Shown one piece after another: positions 19,092 through 27,726 of a stretch of 64,000 nucleotides of DNA. Within the stretch, counting starts at the first letter, position 1, and every line of letters starts with the position of its first letter. Where the stretch lies: positions 155,838 through 219,837 of the forward strand of contig CAKSJY010000001.1 in NCBI GenBank assembly GCA_934464585.1. The letters are read 5' to 3'. The notes beneath the pieces are model-generated. The model saw only the letters and a program-made list of their open reading frames with translations, was not told where the DNA came from and did not search any database. Made by a program: the position numbers and the translations under genes. The DNA is from an uncultured Eubacteriales bacterium. GTDB taxonomy: Bacteria; Bacillota; Clostridia; Oscillospirales; Acutalibacteraceae.

Positions 19092-19138
19092 GAAAGGCAG
19101 GTAAATTTTAGCAAATTTTGCTAGAGTTATCTGCTTTC
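19092..19138 (+). terminator. Long two-part hairpin after GGGtGRT gene
   Basis: An outer stem gaaa-gcaggtaa / ttatctgc-tttc encloses an inner tagca/tgcta hairpin. Only interrupted T residues follow (tttcgcttt), so it is either a terminator or a transcript-stabilising structure before prfB. Confidence 0.5.
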
Positions 19139-19200
19139 GCTTTACATTAATGGTATTATATTCTATAATAATATCTATCTGAATGATTAAAGAGGATGAT

Positions 19201-20331
19201 ATGATGTTGCAATTTGATGAAATCAAGCTGGAACTTGAGGGGCTAAGACCTCAAATAGAAGATTTAAAAGAAGCAATAGGTGTTTCGGCTATTAAAAAGG
19301 AAATCGAGGCTCTTGAAAAAAAGGCTGCTGATCCCCAGTTTTGGGATGATATAAATGAATCTAAAAAGGTGCTAAGACAAACTAGTTTGCTTAAGGATAA
19401 GCTTGAAAATTATGATAAGCTTTATTCTGCTTTTGAGGACGCTTTGGCTTTAGTAGAAATAGCTAACGAAGCGGAGGATTTGTCTTTGCTTCCTGATGCA
19501 CAATCTGAGCTTAGCAAAATAAAAGAGAATTTAGAGAACCAAAGGCTTACTACTCTTCTTACAGGAGAGTATGATACTAACAACGTAATATTAACATTCC
19601 ATGCGGGCGCCGGCGGAACAGAGGCTCAAGATTGGGTAGAAATGTTATATAGAATGTATTGTCGCTGGGGAGAAAGACATAATTATAAAGTAAAGACATT
19701 AGATTATCTTGATGGTGAAGAGGCAGGGCTTAAAAGTGTTTCTGTCCTTATAGAAGGATTAAACGCTTATGGCTTTATGAAGAGTGAAGCCGGAGTTCAT
19801 AGATTAGTAAGAGTTTCACCTTTTGATTCATCGGGAAGAAGACATACATCATTTGCTTCTTTAGAAGTTATGCCTGAAATAGATGACAATATTGAAGTAA
19901 ATATTTCCCCAGACGATATAAAAATGGATGTATTCAGATCTAGTGGGGCCGGAGGTCAGCATATCAATAAAACATCATCTGCGGTAAGGCTTACTCATTT
20001 ACCAACAGGAATAGTTGTTGCTTGCCAAAACGAAAGAAGTCAGCATCAAAACAGAGAAGTTGCTATGAAAATGCTTAAGTCTAAGCTTATAGAAATAAAA
20101 GAGAGAGAACATCTCGATAAAATAGAAGATATTAAGGGAGACCAAAAGGAAATAGGTTGGGGTTCTCAGATTCGTTCATATGTGTTTATGCCATATACAT
20201 TAGTAAAAGACCATAGAACAGGATATGAAATGGGTAATATAAATGCAGTTATGGATGGAGATATTGATGGGTTTATTAATGCTTATTTAAAGGCACAAAG
20301 TTTAAATGCTATAGGAGAATATAAAGATTAG
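19201..20331 (+). CDS. prfB: Peptide chain release factor 2, without programmed frameshift
   Basis: Terminates translation at UGA and UAA. It has the GGQ loop in SSGAGGQHINKTSSAVRLTHLPTG, the SPF anticodon-like element in VSPFDSSGRRHTSFAS, and the N-terminal helical domain. The start at 19201 (or 19204) is chosen because AGAGG lies at 19191-19195. In most bacteria prfB has an in-frame UGA near codon 25 that requires +1 frameshifting. Here the same region (EDLKEAIGVSAIKK) reads straight through with no UGA, so this gene has lost that autoregulation. About 376 residues. Confidence 0.96.
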   Translation: MMLQFDEIKLELEGLRPQIEDLKEAIGVSAIKKEIEALEKKAADPQFWDDINESKKVLRQTSLLKDKLENYDKLYSAFEDALALVEIANEAEDLSLLPDAQSELSKIKENLENQRLTTLLTGEYDTNNVILTFHAGAGGTEAQDWVEMLYRMYCRWGERHNYKVKTLDYLDGEEAGLKSVSVLIEGLNAYGFMKSEAGVHRLVRVSPFDSSGRRHTSFASLEVMPEIDDNIEVNISPDDIKMDVFRSSGAGGQHINKTSSAVRLTHLPTGIVVACQNERSQHQNREVAMKMLKSKLIEIKEREHLDKIEDIKGDQKEIGWGSQIRSYVFMPYTLVKDHRTGYEMGNINAVMDGDIDGFINAYLKAQSLNAIGEYKD

Positions 20332-20358
20332 AATTTAAACAGGCAGGAGGGGATAATC

Positions 20359-21432
20359 TTGGAAAATAAGAAATATAAATCATCTATACCGCTTTATATA
20401 ATGTTGTTTTCTATGCTTGTATTAATTATCATTTTAGCAATATTTATGTTTCTAAGAGCAGACACTGACGAAAACTCTTTTGAAATTACTAATGCAGCTA
20501 TGGGTACTTATGTTCATCAGACAGTTTATGGTAGTAATGCTGAAGAAGTTGCTTCTAAAGCTATTGAAAATATAAACAATCTTGAAAACCTTATCTCCTG
20601 GCGAATAGATGGTTCTGATATAGCAAAAATTAATGCCTCCTCCGGAAAAGACTGGGTGGATATAGATCCATATACAACTCAGATACTTACAAAATCTTTG
20701 GAAGTTTCGAAAAAAAGCATGGGAGCTTTAGACCCTACTATATTACCGGTTTCGTTATTGTGGGGATTTGACACCAATAATCAAAGAGTTCCCTCCGATG
20801 ATGAAATACAAGAGGCTTTAAAACTTGTAAACTATAAGAACCTTAAGGTTAACACCGATGTTAATAGGGCCAAATTATTTAAAGAAAGCATGGGCTTGAA
20901 TCTTGGTGCAATAGGTAAAGGTGCTGCGTGTGATAAGGCTATAGAAACATACAAAAATGAAGGTGCGAAAAGCGGGATTATAGCAGTAGGAGGAAGTGTA
21001 GCTGTATTTGGTTCTAAACCAAATAGAACTGATTGGCGTATAGCAATAAGGGATCCGTTTAAAGATGATAATGATGATTCATCAAACATGGCTATTGTTC
21101 CGATAAAAAGTGGATGCGTTTCTACATCTGGGGCGTATGAAAAAAATTTCTATGATAACGGGAATTTTTATCATCATATTTTAGATCCTAAGACGGGGTA
21201 TCCAAGTGAAACCGGATTAGCTTCGGTATCTGTTTTTTGTGATAGCGGAGTTCTTACAGATATGTTATCGACTTCATGCTATATTTTAGGCAGAGAAAAC
21301 AGTTTGGAACTTTTAAAGTATTATAAAGCCGAAGCTGTTTTTATAGATAACAACAAAAATGTTTATGTTACATCAGGGTTAAAGGGTAAGGTATCTATAA
21401 CAAATGATGAATATAAACTTGGCGAGTGGTAA
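20359..21432 (+). CDS. apbE: FAD:protein FMN transferase (flavin transferase ApbE)
   Basis: Attaches FMN covalently to Thr residues of Rnf/Nqr subunits outside the membrane. It has an N-terminal membrane anchor (PLYIMLFSMLVLIIILAIF) and the ApbE signatures AMGTYVHQTVYG, NLGAIGKGAACDKAI, GIIAVGGSVAVFG and the metal/FAD site HHILDPKTGYPS with Asp in FCDSGVLTDMLST. The TTG start has an AGGAGGG site 7 nt upstream. It is first in the run leading into rnfCDGEAB, and both RnfD and RnfG there carry candidate flavinylation motifs, so they are the likely substrates. Confidence 0.95.
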   Translation: MENKKYKSSIPLYIMLFSMLVLIIILAIFMFLRADTDENSFEITNAAMGTYVHQTVYGSNAEEVASKAIENINNLENLISWRIDGSDIAKINASSGKDWVDIDPYTTQILTKSLEVSKKSMGALDPTILPVSLLWGFDTNNQRVPSDDEIQEALKLVNYKNLKVNTDVNRAKLFKESMGLNLGAIGKGAACDKAIETYKNEGAKSGIIAVGGSVAVFGSKPNRTDWRIAIRDPFKDDNDDSSNMAIVPIKSGCVSTSGAYEKNFYDNGNFYHHILDPKTGYPSETGLASVSVFCDSGVLTDMLSTSCYILGRENSLELLKYYKAEAVFIDNNKNVYVTSGLKGKVSITNDEYKLGEW

Positions 21433-21434
21433 TT

Positions 21435-21824
21435 ATGATTAGGCAAAATAAAAAAATTGTTATACGTGATATTTTCCTTTTGTTTGTGTTGATTATGTTA
21501 TCACTTGCGATATTTCTGTGTATTTCCTATAAACGAAATATGAGTGAAAATATCGCGGTGATAACTAAGGATGGTAGCTTAATTGAAGAAATAAATTTGG
21601 GTGAAGTCTCAGAAAATTACGACATAAATGTAGATGGAGATATTCCGGTTGTAATATCAGTGGGTAAGGATTGCATATATTTTAAAAAATCCGATTGTCC
21701 AGATAAAATATGTGTAAACACAGGAAAACTTACGCAGGTAGGAGATATAGCTGTTTGCTTACCGGCAAAAGTTTCCGTGGAAATAAGGGGATCTGAAAAG
21801 AGTTTCGATTCCATAACAGGGTAA
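21435..21824 (+). CDS. NusG domain II-containing protein
   Basis: A small protein with an N-terminal membrane segment (IFLLFVLIMLSLAIFLCI) and an outside domain of about 90 residues matching the NusG domain II family, including the Cys pair in CPDKICVNTGKL and the ending AVCLPAKVSVEI. Unlike transcription factor NusG, this is an exported or membrane-tethered single domain. Such genes lie between apbE and a Gx transporter upstream of rnf operons in many Clostridia. The ATG at 21435 is preferred; a GTG at 21426 overlapping the apbE stop is also possible. Function unknown. Confidence 0.82.
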   Translation: MIRQNKKIVIRDIFLLFVLIMLSLAIFLCISYKRNMSENIAVITKDGSLIEEINLGEVSENYDINVDGDIPVVISVGKDCIYFKKSDCPDKICVNTGKLTQVGDIAVCLPAKVSVEIRGSEKSFDSITG

Positions 21825-21826
21825 GA

Positions 21827-22429
21827 GTGGTAAATTTGTTATATAAAGATTCTAAAAAGTATATTGATTCAGGAAATAGTCATAAGATTAATGTTGAATC
21901 TCTTGATCTTAATATAAATTCAAGAGTGTTTATTTCGACAATGTTCGCGGTTTTTACAGCAGTAGCAATTGTATTATCTATTTTTGAAAATTTTATTCCA
22001 CAGTTTCCGTTTATGCCATTGGGAGCTAAAATAGGACTTTCAAATATAGTTAATATGGCTTGCTCAGGATGTATCGGAATACTACCAGCACTTGCTATTG
22101 CAGTGTTAAAATCATTTTTCGTTGGCTTAACACGGGGCTTTATGGCTTTTGTTATGAGTTTACTTGGTGGAATAGTCAGTACATTAATTACAGGTATTTG
22201 CCTTAGAGCTAAAAAGGTATTTTTCGGTTATATAGGAATTGGTGTGTTGGGCGCATTGTCTCATAATTTAGTTCAGCTTGCGGTAGCGTATGTATTGACC
22301 AAGGCCCCGGTATATTACTATCTTCCGTTTATCATAATAGCATCTGTAGTTTGTGGAAGTATAACTGGATATATGCTTAAAATTACCTTACCGACTGTAT
22401 ATAAAATTCGGCTTAAGTTTAGTGAGTAG
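21827..22429 (+). CDS. Gx transporter family protein (annotated in relatives as heptaprenyl diphosphate synthase component I)
   Basis: An integral membrane protein of 200 residues with about five hydrophobic segments after a polar N-terminus (STMFAVFTAVAIVLSIFENF; IGLSNIVNMACSGCIGILPALAIAVLK; GGIVSTLITGICL; two more). The motif FENFIPQFPFMPLGAKIGLSNI is typical. Homologues are often named HepS/HepT component I, but the sequence is a small ECF-S-like transporter rather than an enzyme. The GTG start lies 3 bp after the preceding stop. Its position next to rnf suggests a link with flavin or redox supply, which is inference. Confidence 0.8.
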   Translation: MVNLLYKDSKKYIDSGNSHKINVESLDLNINSRVFISTMFAVFTAVAIVLSIFENFIPQFPFMPLGAKIGLSNIVNMACSGCIGILPALAIAVLKSFFVGLTRGFMAFVMSLLGGIVSTLITGICLRAKKVFFGYIGIGVLGALSHNLVQLAVAYVLTKAPVYYYLPFIIIASVVCGSITGYMLKITLPTVYKIRLKFSE

Positions 22430-22439
22430 TGGTGATCAA

Positions 22440-23789
22440 ATGAAATACAAAAATTATATTACATATATAAAAAGGCTTTTTAAAGAGCCTAGTGGAGCAA
22501 ATGTTCCGCATAGAAAAAATACGGAAAGTAAAGAGACAGTATCTATGCCTGCGCCTAAAAGCGTGACAATACCAATGTCTCAACATATAGGTACAGCATG
22601 TACACCTATAGTTGAAAAAGGTGAACATGTGTATTTAGGGCAGTTTATTGCAGATAGTGATAAATTTGTCAGTGCACCGATACATTCAAGTGTATCAGGT
22701 ACAGTTAAAAAGATAGGTAAAACAAGAATGCCATCGGGCGAAATCGTTGAATCTATTACTATAGAATCAGACGGAAAAGATGAGCTTTGCCCTACGATAA
22801 AACCTCCTAAAATAACAGATAGAGAATCTCTCATACAAGCAATTAAGGAGAGTGGCTTAGTTGGTTTAGGTGGGGCAGGGTTTCCGGCACATATAAAATT
22901 AAACATTCCCGGAGGGAAAAAAGTAGATACGCTTATAATAAATGCAGCAGAGTGTGAACCTTATATAACCGCCGATCATAGAGAATGCATAGAAAATTCA
23001 TGGGAGATTTTTTCCGGGATATATACTATAAAGGAACTTCTAAATATAGAGAACGTTATTATAGGAGTTGAAAATAATAAACCGGATGCAATCAAAATTT
23101 TTAAAGATATTGCGGATAATGATAAGTATGATCCAGAAGATAAAGTTAAAGTTTTAACTTTAGAATCAAGATATCCGCAGGGAGCCGAGAAAGTACTTAT
23201 AAAATCATGTACTGGAAGGCAAGTACCTCCGGGAAAACTACCGCTTGATGTTGGCTGTATAGTTATGAACGTAAACTCGGTATCGTTTATTTCAAAATAT
23301 ATGAAAACAGGTATTCCTCTTGTAAAAAAGAGAATAACAGTGGATGGTTCGGCAATAAGTGAGCCTAAAAACGTGTTTGTTCCAATTGGAACAAGTATTG
23401 CAGATGTTGTAGAATTTTGTGGCGGTTATAAAGAACAACCAAAGAAAATTTTGATGGGTGGTCCTATGATGGGAATTGCAGTAGCTGATGATAGTTTACC
23501 TATATTAAAGCAGAACAATGCAATTTTAGCATTTAATGAAAAGGATGCAGTGTTAGAAAAACCATCAGCTTGCATTAGGTGTGGAAGATGTATAGAAAGT
23601 TGCCCAATGGGACTAATGCCGAGGAATTTAGAAAAGTATTCTATGCTTGGTGACAAAGAGAAGCTTTTAAAATTTAATGTAATGAATTGTATGGAATGTG
23701 GATGTTGTGTATTTAATTGTCCTGCATCAAGGCCTATTGTGCAGGCTATAAAAGTTGGAAAATCAATTATTGGTAAGGGTAATAAATAG
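22440..23789 (+). CDS. rnfC: Rnf complex subunit RnfC
   Basis: A peripheral NADH/ferredoxin-side subunit with the NADH-FMN binding domain and two 4Fe-4S clusters. It shows GLVGLGGAGFPAHIK near residue 140, NAAECEPYITADH, QGAEKVL, PLDVGCIVMNV and the ferredoxin-type motifs CIRCGRCIESCPMG and CMECGCCVFNCPA near the C-terminus. The ATG at 22440 is preferred to an upstream GTG at 22422 that overlaps the preceding gene. First rnf gene, in the order C-D-G-E-A-B. Confidence 0.95.
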   Translation: MKYKNYITYIKRLFKEPSGANVPHRKNTESKETVSMPAPKSVTIPMSQHIGTACTPIVEKGEHVYLGQFIADSDKFVSAPIHSSVSGTVKKIGKTRMPSGEIVESITIESDGKDELCPTIKPPKITDRESLIQAIKESGLVGLGGAGFPAHIKLNIPGGKKVDTLIINAAECEPYITADHRECIENSWEIFSGIYTIKELLNIENVIIGVENNKPDAIKIFKDIADNDKYDPEDKVKVLTLESRYPQGAEKVLIKSCTGRQVPPGKLPLDVGCIVMNVNSVSFISKYMKTGIPLVKKRITVDGSAISEPKNVFVPIGTSIADVVEFCGGYKEQPKKILMGGPMMGIAVADDSLPILKQNNAILAFNEKDAVLEKPSACIRCGRCIESCPMGLMPRNLEKYSMLGDKEKLLKFNVMNCMECGCCVFNCPASRPIVQAIKVGKSIIGKGNK

Positions 23790-23800
23790 TAGGTGGAAGA

Positions 23801-24757
23801 ATGGAAGAAAAATTATATGTTTCATCCTCTCCTCATTTGAGAAGTGGAGTTAACACAAAAAAGATAATGCTTGATGTATTGATAGCTCTTATGCCGGCAT
23901 TGGTGGCTGCGGTTATTATTTTTGGTATTCGTGTTTTGTTTGTTGTTGGGGTTACAGTTTTATCCTGTATTATTTCCGAGTACATATGCAGAAAATTGAT
24001 GAAAAGAGAAAATACAGTATCTGATTTAAGCGCAGTAGTAACAGGTGTATTATTAGCCTTTAACCTTCCTGTTTCAATTAAATTATGGATGGCAGCGCTT
24101 GGTGGTGTTATTGCGATTGTTGTTGTAAAGCAAATGTTCGGAGGTCTTGGTCAGAATTTTGTTAATCCTGCGCTTATATCGCGAATAGTACTTATGGTTT
24201 CATTTCCGCAGGCAATGACTTCTTGGCCGAAGCCTTTTAGCGGTACATATCTAGGTCCGGATTCTGTTACAACCGCGACTCCTCTAGCAATGTTAAAATC
24301 ATCGTCGGGCGACTTGCCAAATTATCTTGAAATGTTTTTGGGATTTAGGGGCGGTTGCCTTGGAGAAACTTGTATTTTAGCTATAATTATTGGTGGAATT
24401 TATCTTATATTAAGAGGGGTAATTAAGCCTACTATACCGCTTTGCTTTATATCGACAGTGTTTATAATGTCGTTCTTTCTTGGCAGAGACCCTCTTTTTG
24501 AGATACTTTCAGGGGGATTGTTTTTAGGGGCCGTATTTATGGCAACAGACTATGTGACTTCTCCGCTAACCACAAAAGGAAAGATTATATATTCTGTTGG
24601 TTGCGGACTTATTACTATAATAATAAGAAGTTTTGGTACATTACCCGAAGGAGTATCCTTCTCGATTATTTTAATGAATATTTTAGTGCCACATATTGAG
24701 TATTTAACGCTTCCTAAGGCTGTTAGAGAGAGGAAAAGTAGCAATGAAAAAAATTAA
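23801..24757 (+). CDS. rnfD: Rnf complex subunit RnfD
   Basis: A membrane subunit related to NqrB that carries covalent FMN and helps form the ion path. It has at least eight hydrophobic segments in 318 residues, a conserved N-terminus (SSSPHLRSGVNTKKIMLDVL), GQNFVNPALISRIVL, and the candidate flavinylation site SVTTATPLAML near residue 165, plus FMATDYVTSPLT. AGGTGG precedes the ATG. It overlaps rnfG by 14 bp. Confidence 0.95.
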   Translation: MEEKLYVSSSPHLRSGVNTKKIMLDVLIALMPALVAAVIIFGIRVLFVVGVTVLSCIISEYICRKLMKRENTVSDLSAVVTGVLLAFNLPVSIKLWMAALGGVIAIVVVKQMFGGLGQNFVNPALISRIVLMVSFPQAMTSWPKPFSGTYLGPDSVTTATPLAMLKSSSGDLPNYLEMFLGFRGGCLGETCILAIIIGGIYLILRGVIKPTIPLCFISTVFIMSFFLGRDPLFEILSGGLFLGAVFMATDYVTSPLTTKGKIIYSVGCGLITIIIRSFGTLPEGVSFSIILMNILVPHIEYLTLPKAVRERKSSNEKN

Positions 24758-25322
24758 TGCAAAGCAAATAATAATACCTGCTGTTATATTGTTTGCAGTT
24801 TGTCTTTGCGTATCATTATTTTTAAGTTTGACAAATGTTTTTACTAAAAAGCCTATTGAAAATCAAGAAATTCAAAAGCAAAATGATTCAAGAAAAATAG
24901 TTTTGCCTATGGCAATAAACTTTAGGGAAAATACTTTGTGTGATGGATGTTATGTAGGGTTTGATGATAAAGACAATATTGTTGGCTATACATTTATAAC
25001 CAAATCAAATGGATATGGTGGAGACATTTCGGTTATGACAGGAATAAAGGCAGACGGAAAAATAAACGGAGTTGTAGTATTGTCGCAAAATGAAACTCCT
25101 GGTCTTGGTGCTAACGTTCAAAGGGATGACTTTATTTCTCAATATGAAAATAAACGGACAAATGATGACTTGCATGTTGTAAAAAATAGCACTACAAATG
25201 ATAATGAAATTCAGGCGATAACAGGGGCAACAATTTCCTCTAAAGCAACTACAAGTGCCGTTAATAAAGCAATTGCAGAGTATAGAACAATAGTAGATAA
25301 AGGAGATGTAAGCCATGAATAA
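24744..25322 (+). CDS. rnfG: Rnf complex subunit RnfG (FMN-binding)
   Basis: An extracytoplasmic electron-transfer subunit with one N-terminal membrane helix (IPAVILFAVCLCVSLFLSL) and an FMN-binding domain. GLGANVQRDDF is conserved, and the flavinylation motif is in AITGATISSKATTSAV near the C-terminus, with Thr as expected acceptor. 192 residues. It overlaps rnfD upstream and rnfE downstream (8 bp), so the operon is translationally coupled. ApbE encoded upstream is the likely modifying enzyme. Confidence 0.94.
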   Translation: MKKINAKQIIIPAVILFAVCLCVSLFLSLTNVFTKKPIENQEIQKQNDSRKIVLPMAINFRENTLCDGCYVGFDDKDNIVGYTFITKSNGYGGDISVMTGIKADGKINGVVVLSQNETPGLGANVQRDDFISQYENKRTNDDLHVVKNSTTNDNEIQAITGATISSKATTSAVNKAIAEYRTIVDKGDVSHE

Positions 25323-25995
25323 GTCTCTTTGTAAGGAATTTACTAAAGGAATTGTAAAAGAAAATCCAGTACTTTGTTTAGTATTAGGGACTTGTCCTAC
25401 TTTGGCGGTTACGACCTCTGCTTCAAACGCAGTAGGTATGGGAGTATCCGCAACGGTAGTACTATTATGTTCTAATATTGTTATATCTCTTTTAAGAAAG
25501 ATTATACCTGACAAGGTTAGAATACCTGCTTATATAACTATTATTGCGGGATTTGTAACTATAGTACAAATGATAGTAAAGGCTTTTGCCCCAGCTATTA
25601 ATGAATCTTTGGGGATCTTTTTGCCGCTTATAGTTGTAAACTGCATTATTCTAGGAAGAGCAGAAATGTTTGCAAGCAAAAACAGTGTACTCCCTTCTGC
25701 ACTTGATGGCTTGGGTATGGGAATAGGATTTACAGCTGCCTTACTTCTGATGGGAATAATAAGAGAATTTTTAGGTACTGGATGTATTTTTAATATACCT
25801 ATAACTCAGGGATTAATCGAACCGATGGTTATCTTTATTCTTCCTCCGGGTGGATTTTTTGTTTTTGGTATGCTTATAATGCTATCAAATAAACTTTCGG
25901 GTAAGGTAGGTAAAAAAGTAGAAATTGGTTGTGCAAATTGTCCTAGCAGAAATCAGTGCACTAAAATTTCAGAGGTTGGAGGTAAAACAGCATGA
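25315..25995 (+). CDS. rnfE: Rnf complex subunit RnfE
   Basis: An integral membrane subunit related to NqrD with about six transmembrane segments. Signature stretches are NPVLCLVLGTCPTLAVTTSA, LGIFLPLIVVNCIILGRAE and FASKNSVLPSALDGLGMGIGF. The C-terminus carries four Cys (GCANCPSRNQCTK), which is a tail extension seen in clostridial RnfE. It has a strong AAAGGAG site and overlaps rnfA by 4 bp. Confidence 0.94.
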   Translation: MNKSLCKEFTKGIVKENPVLCLVLGTCPTLAVTTSASNAVGMGVSATVVLLCSNIVISLLRKIIPDKVRIPAYITIIAGFVTIVQMIVKAFAPAINESLGIFLPLIVVNCIILGRAEMFASKNSVLPSALDGLGMGIGFTAALLLMGIIREFLGTGCIFNIPITQGLIEPMVIFILPPGGFFVFGMLIMLSNKLSGKVGKKVEIGCANCPSRNQCTKISEVGGKTA

Positions 25996-26600
25996 TAAAA
26001 ACATTGGTTGCGGTTTTTTTAGCCTCAGTTTTAACCGAAAATTATGTTTTAAGTAAATTTTTGGGAATCTGCCCATTCTTAGGTGTTTCGAAAAAGCTAA
26101 ATACAGCATTTGGAATGAGTGTAGCGGTTACGTTTGTTATGGTTTTAGCAACAGCTGTGACATTTCCAATATATAATAATATATTGCTTCCAAATGATAT
26201 GGCATACTTACAAACAGTCGTGTTTATATTGGTTATAGCGGCCTTGGTTCAGCTTGTTGAGATTATTTTAAAAAAATATATCCCTCCTTTATATAAATCT
26301 TTGGGAATATACTTACCTCTAATAACTACCAATTGTGCCGTACTTGGAGTGACTATGTTAGTTATAGAGAAAAGTACGCAAGATGCTTCCTTTACATACA
26401 TACATGCATTAGTAAATGCATTTGGTGCAGGAGTAGGATTTATGCTTGCAATGGTGCTTTTTGCAGGTATAAGAGGAAAGATAGAGGAGTCGGATGTACC
26501 GGAATCTTTAAAGGGCTTGCCGATTACCCTTGTTGCAGCTTCGCTTGTTGCGGTTTCCTTCCTTGGATTTCAAGGTGTTGTAAACGGTCTTTTAGGTTAA
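25992..26600 (+). CDS. rnfA: Rnf complex subunit RnfA
   Basis: An integral membrane subunit related to NqrE and inversely oriented relative to RnfE in the complex. It has six hydrophobic helices in 202 residues. Diagnostic stretches are LTENYVLSKFLGICPFLGVS at residues 15-34 and SLGIYLPLITTNCAVLG, with the Cys residues that bind the intramembrane 2Fe-2S centre together with RnfE. The ATG overlaps the rnfE stop, with GGAGG upstream. Confidence 0.95.
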   Translation: MIKTLVAVFLASVLTENYVLSKFLGICPFLGVSKKLNTAFGMSVAVTFVMVLATAVTFPIYNNILLPNDMAYLQTVVFILVIAALVQLVEIILKKYIPPLYKSLGIYLPLITTNCAVLGVTMLVIEKSTQDASFTYIHALVNAFGAGVGFMLAMVLFAGIRGKIEESDVPESLKGLPITLVAASLVAVSFLGFQGVVNGLLG

Positions 26601-26612
26601 AGGAGGAAAGAT

Positions 26613-27404
26613 ATGAAAGAGTTGTTGTTTCCTGTTTTACTGGTTTCAGGTATAGGATTAATTTTGGGTGTTATACTTGCTGTAGTGTCTTCTATAATGT
26701 ATGTCCCTAAAAACGAGAAAATAGAAAAACTAGAAAAGGTGCTTCCAGGCGCTAACTGCGGTGCTTGTGGATATTCGGGATGTAGTGGATATGCTCAGGC
26801 ATTGTTTGATGGAAAAGCTAAAAGTAATCTTTGTGCAGTTGGTGGAGAAAAAACTGCAAAGGCTATTTCAGAAATTTTAGGGACTAATGCTGGTGTTACA
26901 AAGAAGAAGGTGGCAATAGTTAAATGTCAGGGTGATGTATGTAACACTCAAAAGTGTATGGATTATGATGGCATTCAAACCTGTGCTGCAGTAGCTAAAT
27001 TATGTGGTAATAACGGTAAATGTAGTTATAGCTGTATTGGCTTAGGAGACTGCATGAAAGTATGTCCGTTTGGAGCAATAAATATTTGTGGAGGAGTTGC
27101 TGTTATAGATGAGGAAAAATGTAAGGCCTGTGGGAAATGCATAGCAACCTGTCCGAAAAATATTATAAAGTTTCGTTTTGTAAATTCGCAAAAGGCAATG
27201 GTGTGTTGCTCTAATAAAGATAGCGGAGCGGATACACGAAAGGCCTGTATTTCAGGTTGTTTGGGTTGTATGCGTTGTGTGAAGGAGTGCGAGCAAGGGG
27301 CAATAAAGGTGGAAAATAACCTTGCAGTTATAGACGCTAAAAAGTGTATCGGTTGCGGAAAATGTGCTAAGGTTTGTAAGCCAGGAGCAATAGTTATGAG
27401 ATAA
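26613..27404 (+). CDS. rnfB: Rnf complex subunit RnfB (polyferredoxin)
   Basis: Accepts electrons from reduced ferredoxin. An N-terminal membrane helix (LVSGIGLILGVILAVVSSIM) is followed by the 4Fe-4S domain LPGANCGACGYSGC, a middle region with further Cys (CNTQKCMDYDGIQTCAAVAK), and paired ferredoxin motifs CMKVCPFGAI, CKACGKCIATCPKN, CLGCMRCVKECEQGAI and CIGCGKCAKVCKPGAIVMR. 263 residues. It is the last gene of the operon and is followed by a small terminator. Confidence 0.95.
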   Translation: MKELLFPVLLVSGIGLILGVILAVVSSIMYVPKNEKIEKLEKVLPGANCGACGYSGCSGYAQALFDGKAKSNLCAVGGEKTAKAISEILGTNAGVTKKKVAIVKCQGDVCNTQKCMDYDGIQTCAAVAKLCGNNGKCSYSCIGLGDCMKVCPFGAINICGGVAVIDEEKCKACGKCIATCPKNIIKFRFVNSQKAMVCCSNKDSGADTRKACISGCLGCMRCVKECEQGAIKVENNLAVIDAKKCIGCGKCAKVCKPGAIVMR

Positions 27405-27415
27405 TGGATTAGAAT

Positions 27416-27441
27416 ATAATCGACAAAAAACGATTATTTTT
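27416..27441 (+). terminator. Terminator after rnfB
   Basis: Stem ataatcg/cgattat with an A-rich loop (acaaaaaa), followed by five T. The stem is short and AU-rich, so efficiency may be modest. Confidence 0.6.
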
Positions 27442-27556
27442 GTTTAAATTTTATACTTTTAATGAATAAAAATTCTTTTGGACATGTAAAAAAGTGAATT
27501 ATAATACATTTGATATTTTTCCAAGAAATTTATGTTAAAATTTTGCCAAAAAGCTA

Positions 27557-27585
27557 TTTACAAACAAACAAAAATTCGGTATAAT
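27557..27585 (+). promoter_or_regulatory. Consensus-like promoter with no downstream ORF
   Basis: TTTACA (27557-27562), exactly 17 nt, then TATAAT (27580-27585). The predicted start is near 27592. The only thing between it and a strong terminator at 27648-27685 is about 95 nt without a convincing reading frame. Confidence 0.7.
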
Positions 27586-27591
27586 AATGGA

Positions 27592-27686
27592 GGTGTGAGA
27601 AATCATACTACAATTTTTCATTATTTTTACCTTTTTTCTTTTAAACGTAATCGTTCTTCTACGCCAGGGAGAACGATTATTTTTTA
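27592..27686 (+). ncRNA. Candidate small RNA of about 95 nt
   Basis: Bounded by a near-consensus promoter and an intrinsic terminator (10-bp stem 27648-27657 with 27670-27679, then six T). The body is U-rich (long pyrimidine runs between 27611 and 27641) and starts with GAGGTGTGAGAA, an anti-ribosome-site-like purine stretch. A 34-codon GTG frame exists, but it runs through the terminator and its GGAGG lies only 2-3 nt from the start, so coding is unlikely. No known RNA family is recognised. Inference only; expression is not shown by sequence. Confidence 0.5.
27648..27685 (+). terminator. Intrinsic terminator of candidate small RNA
   Basis: Perfect stem taatcgttct / agaacgatta with a 12-nt loop and six T. 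Confidence 0.85.
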
Positions 27687-27726
27687 TCCAAAAAGCCTGT
27701 GAATAGTTAGTTTGCTATATAAAGAT

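Noticed and set aside
25005..25514. 169-codon minus-strand frame across rnfG and rnfE
   Set aside because: Crosses two clearly conserved overlapping genes on the other strand.
27596..27702. 34-codon GTG frame within the candidate small RNA
   Set aside because: The purine ribosome site is too close to the GTG and the frame continues through the terminator hairpin and T-run.
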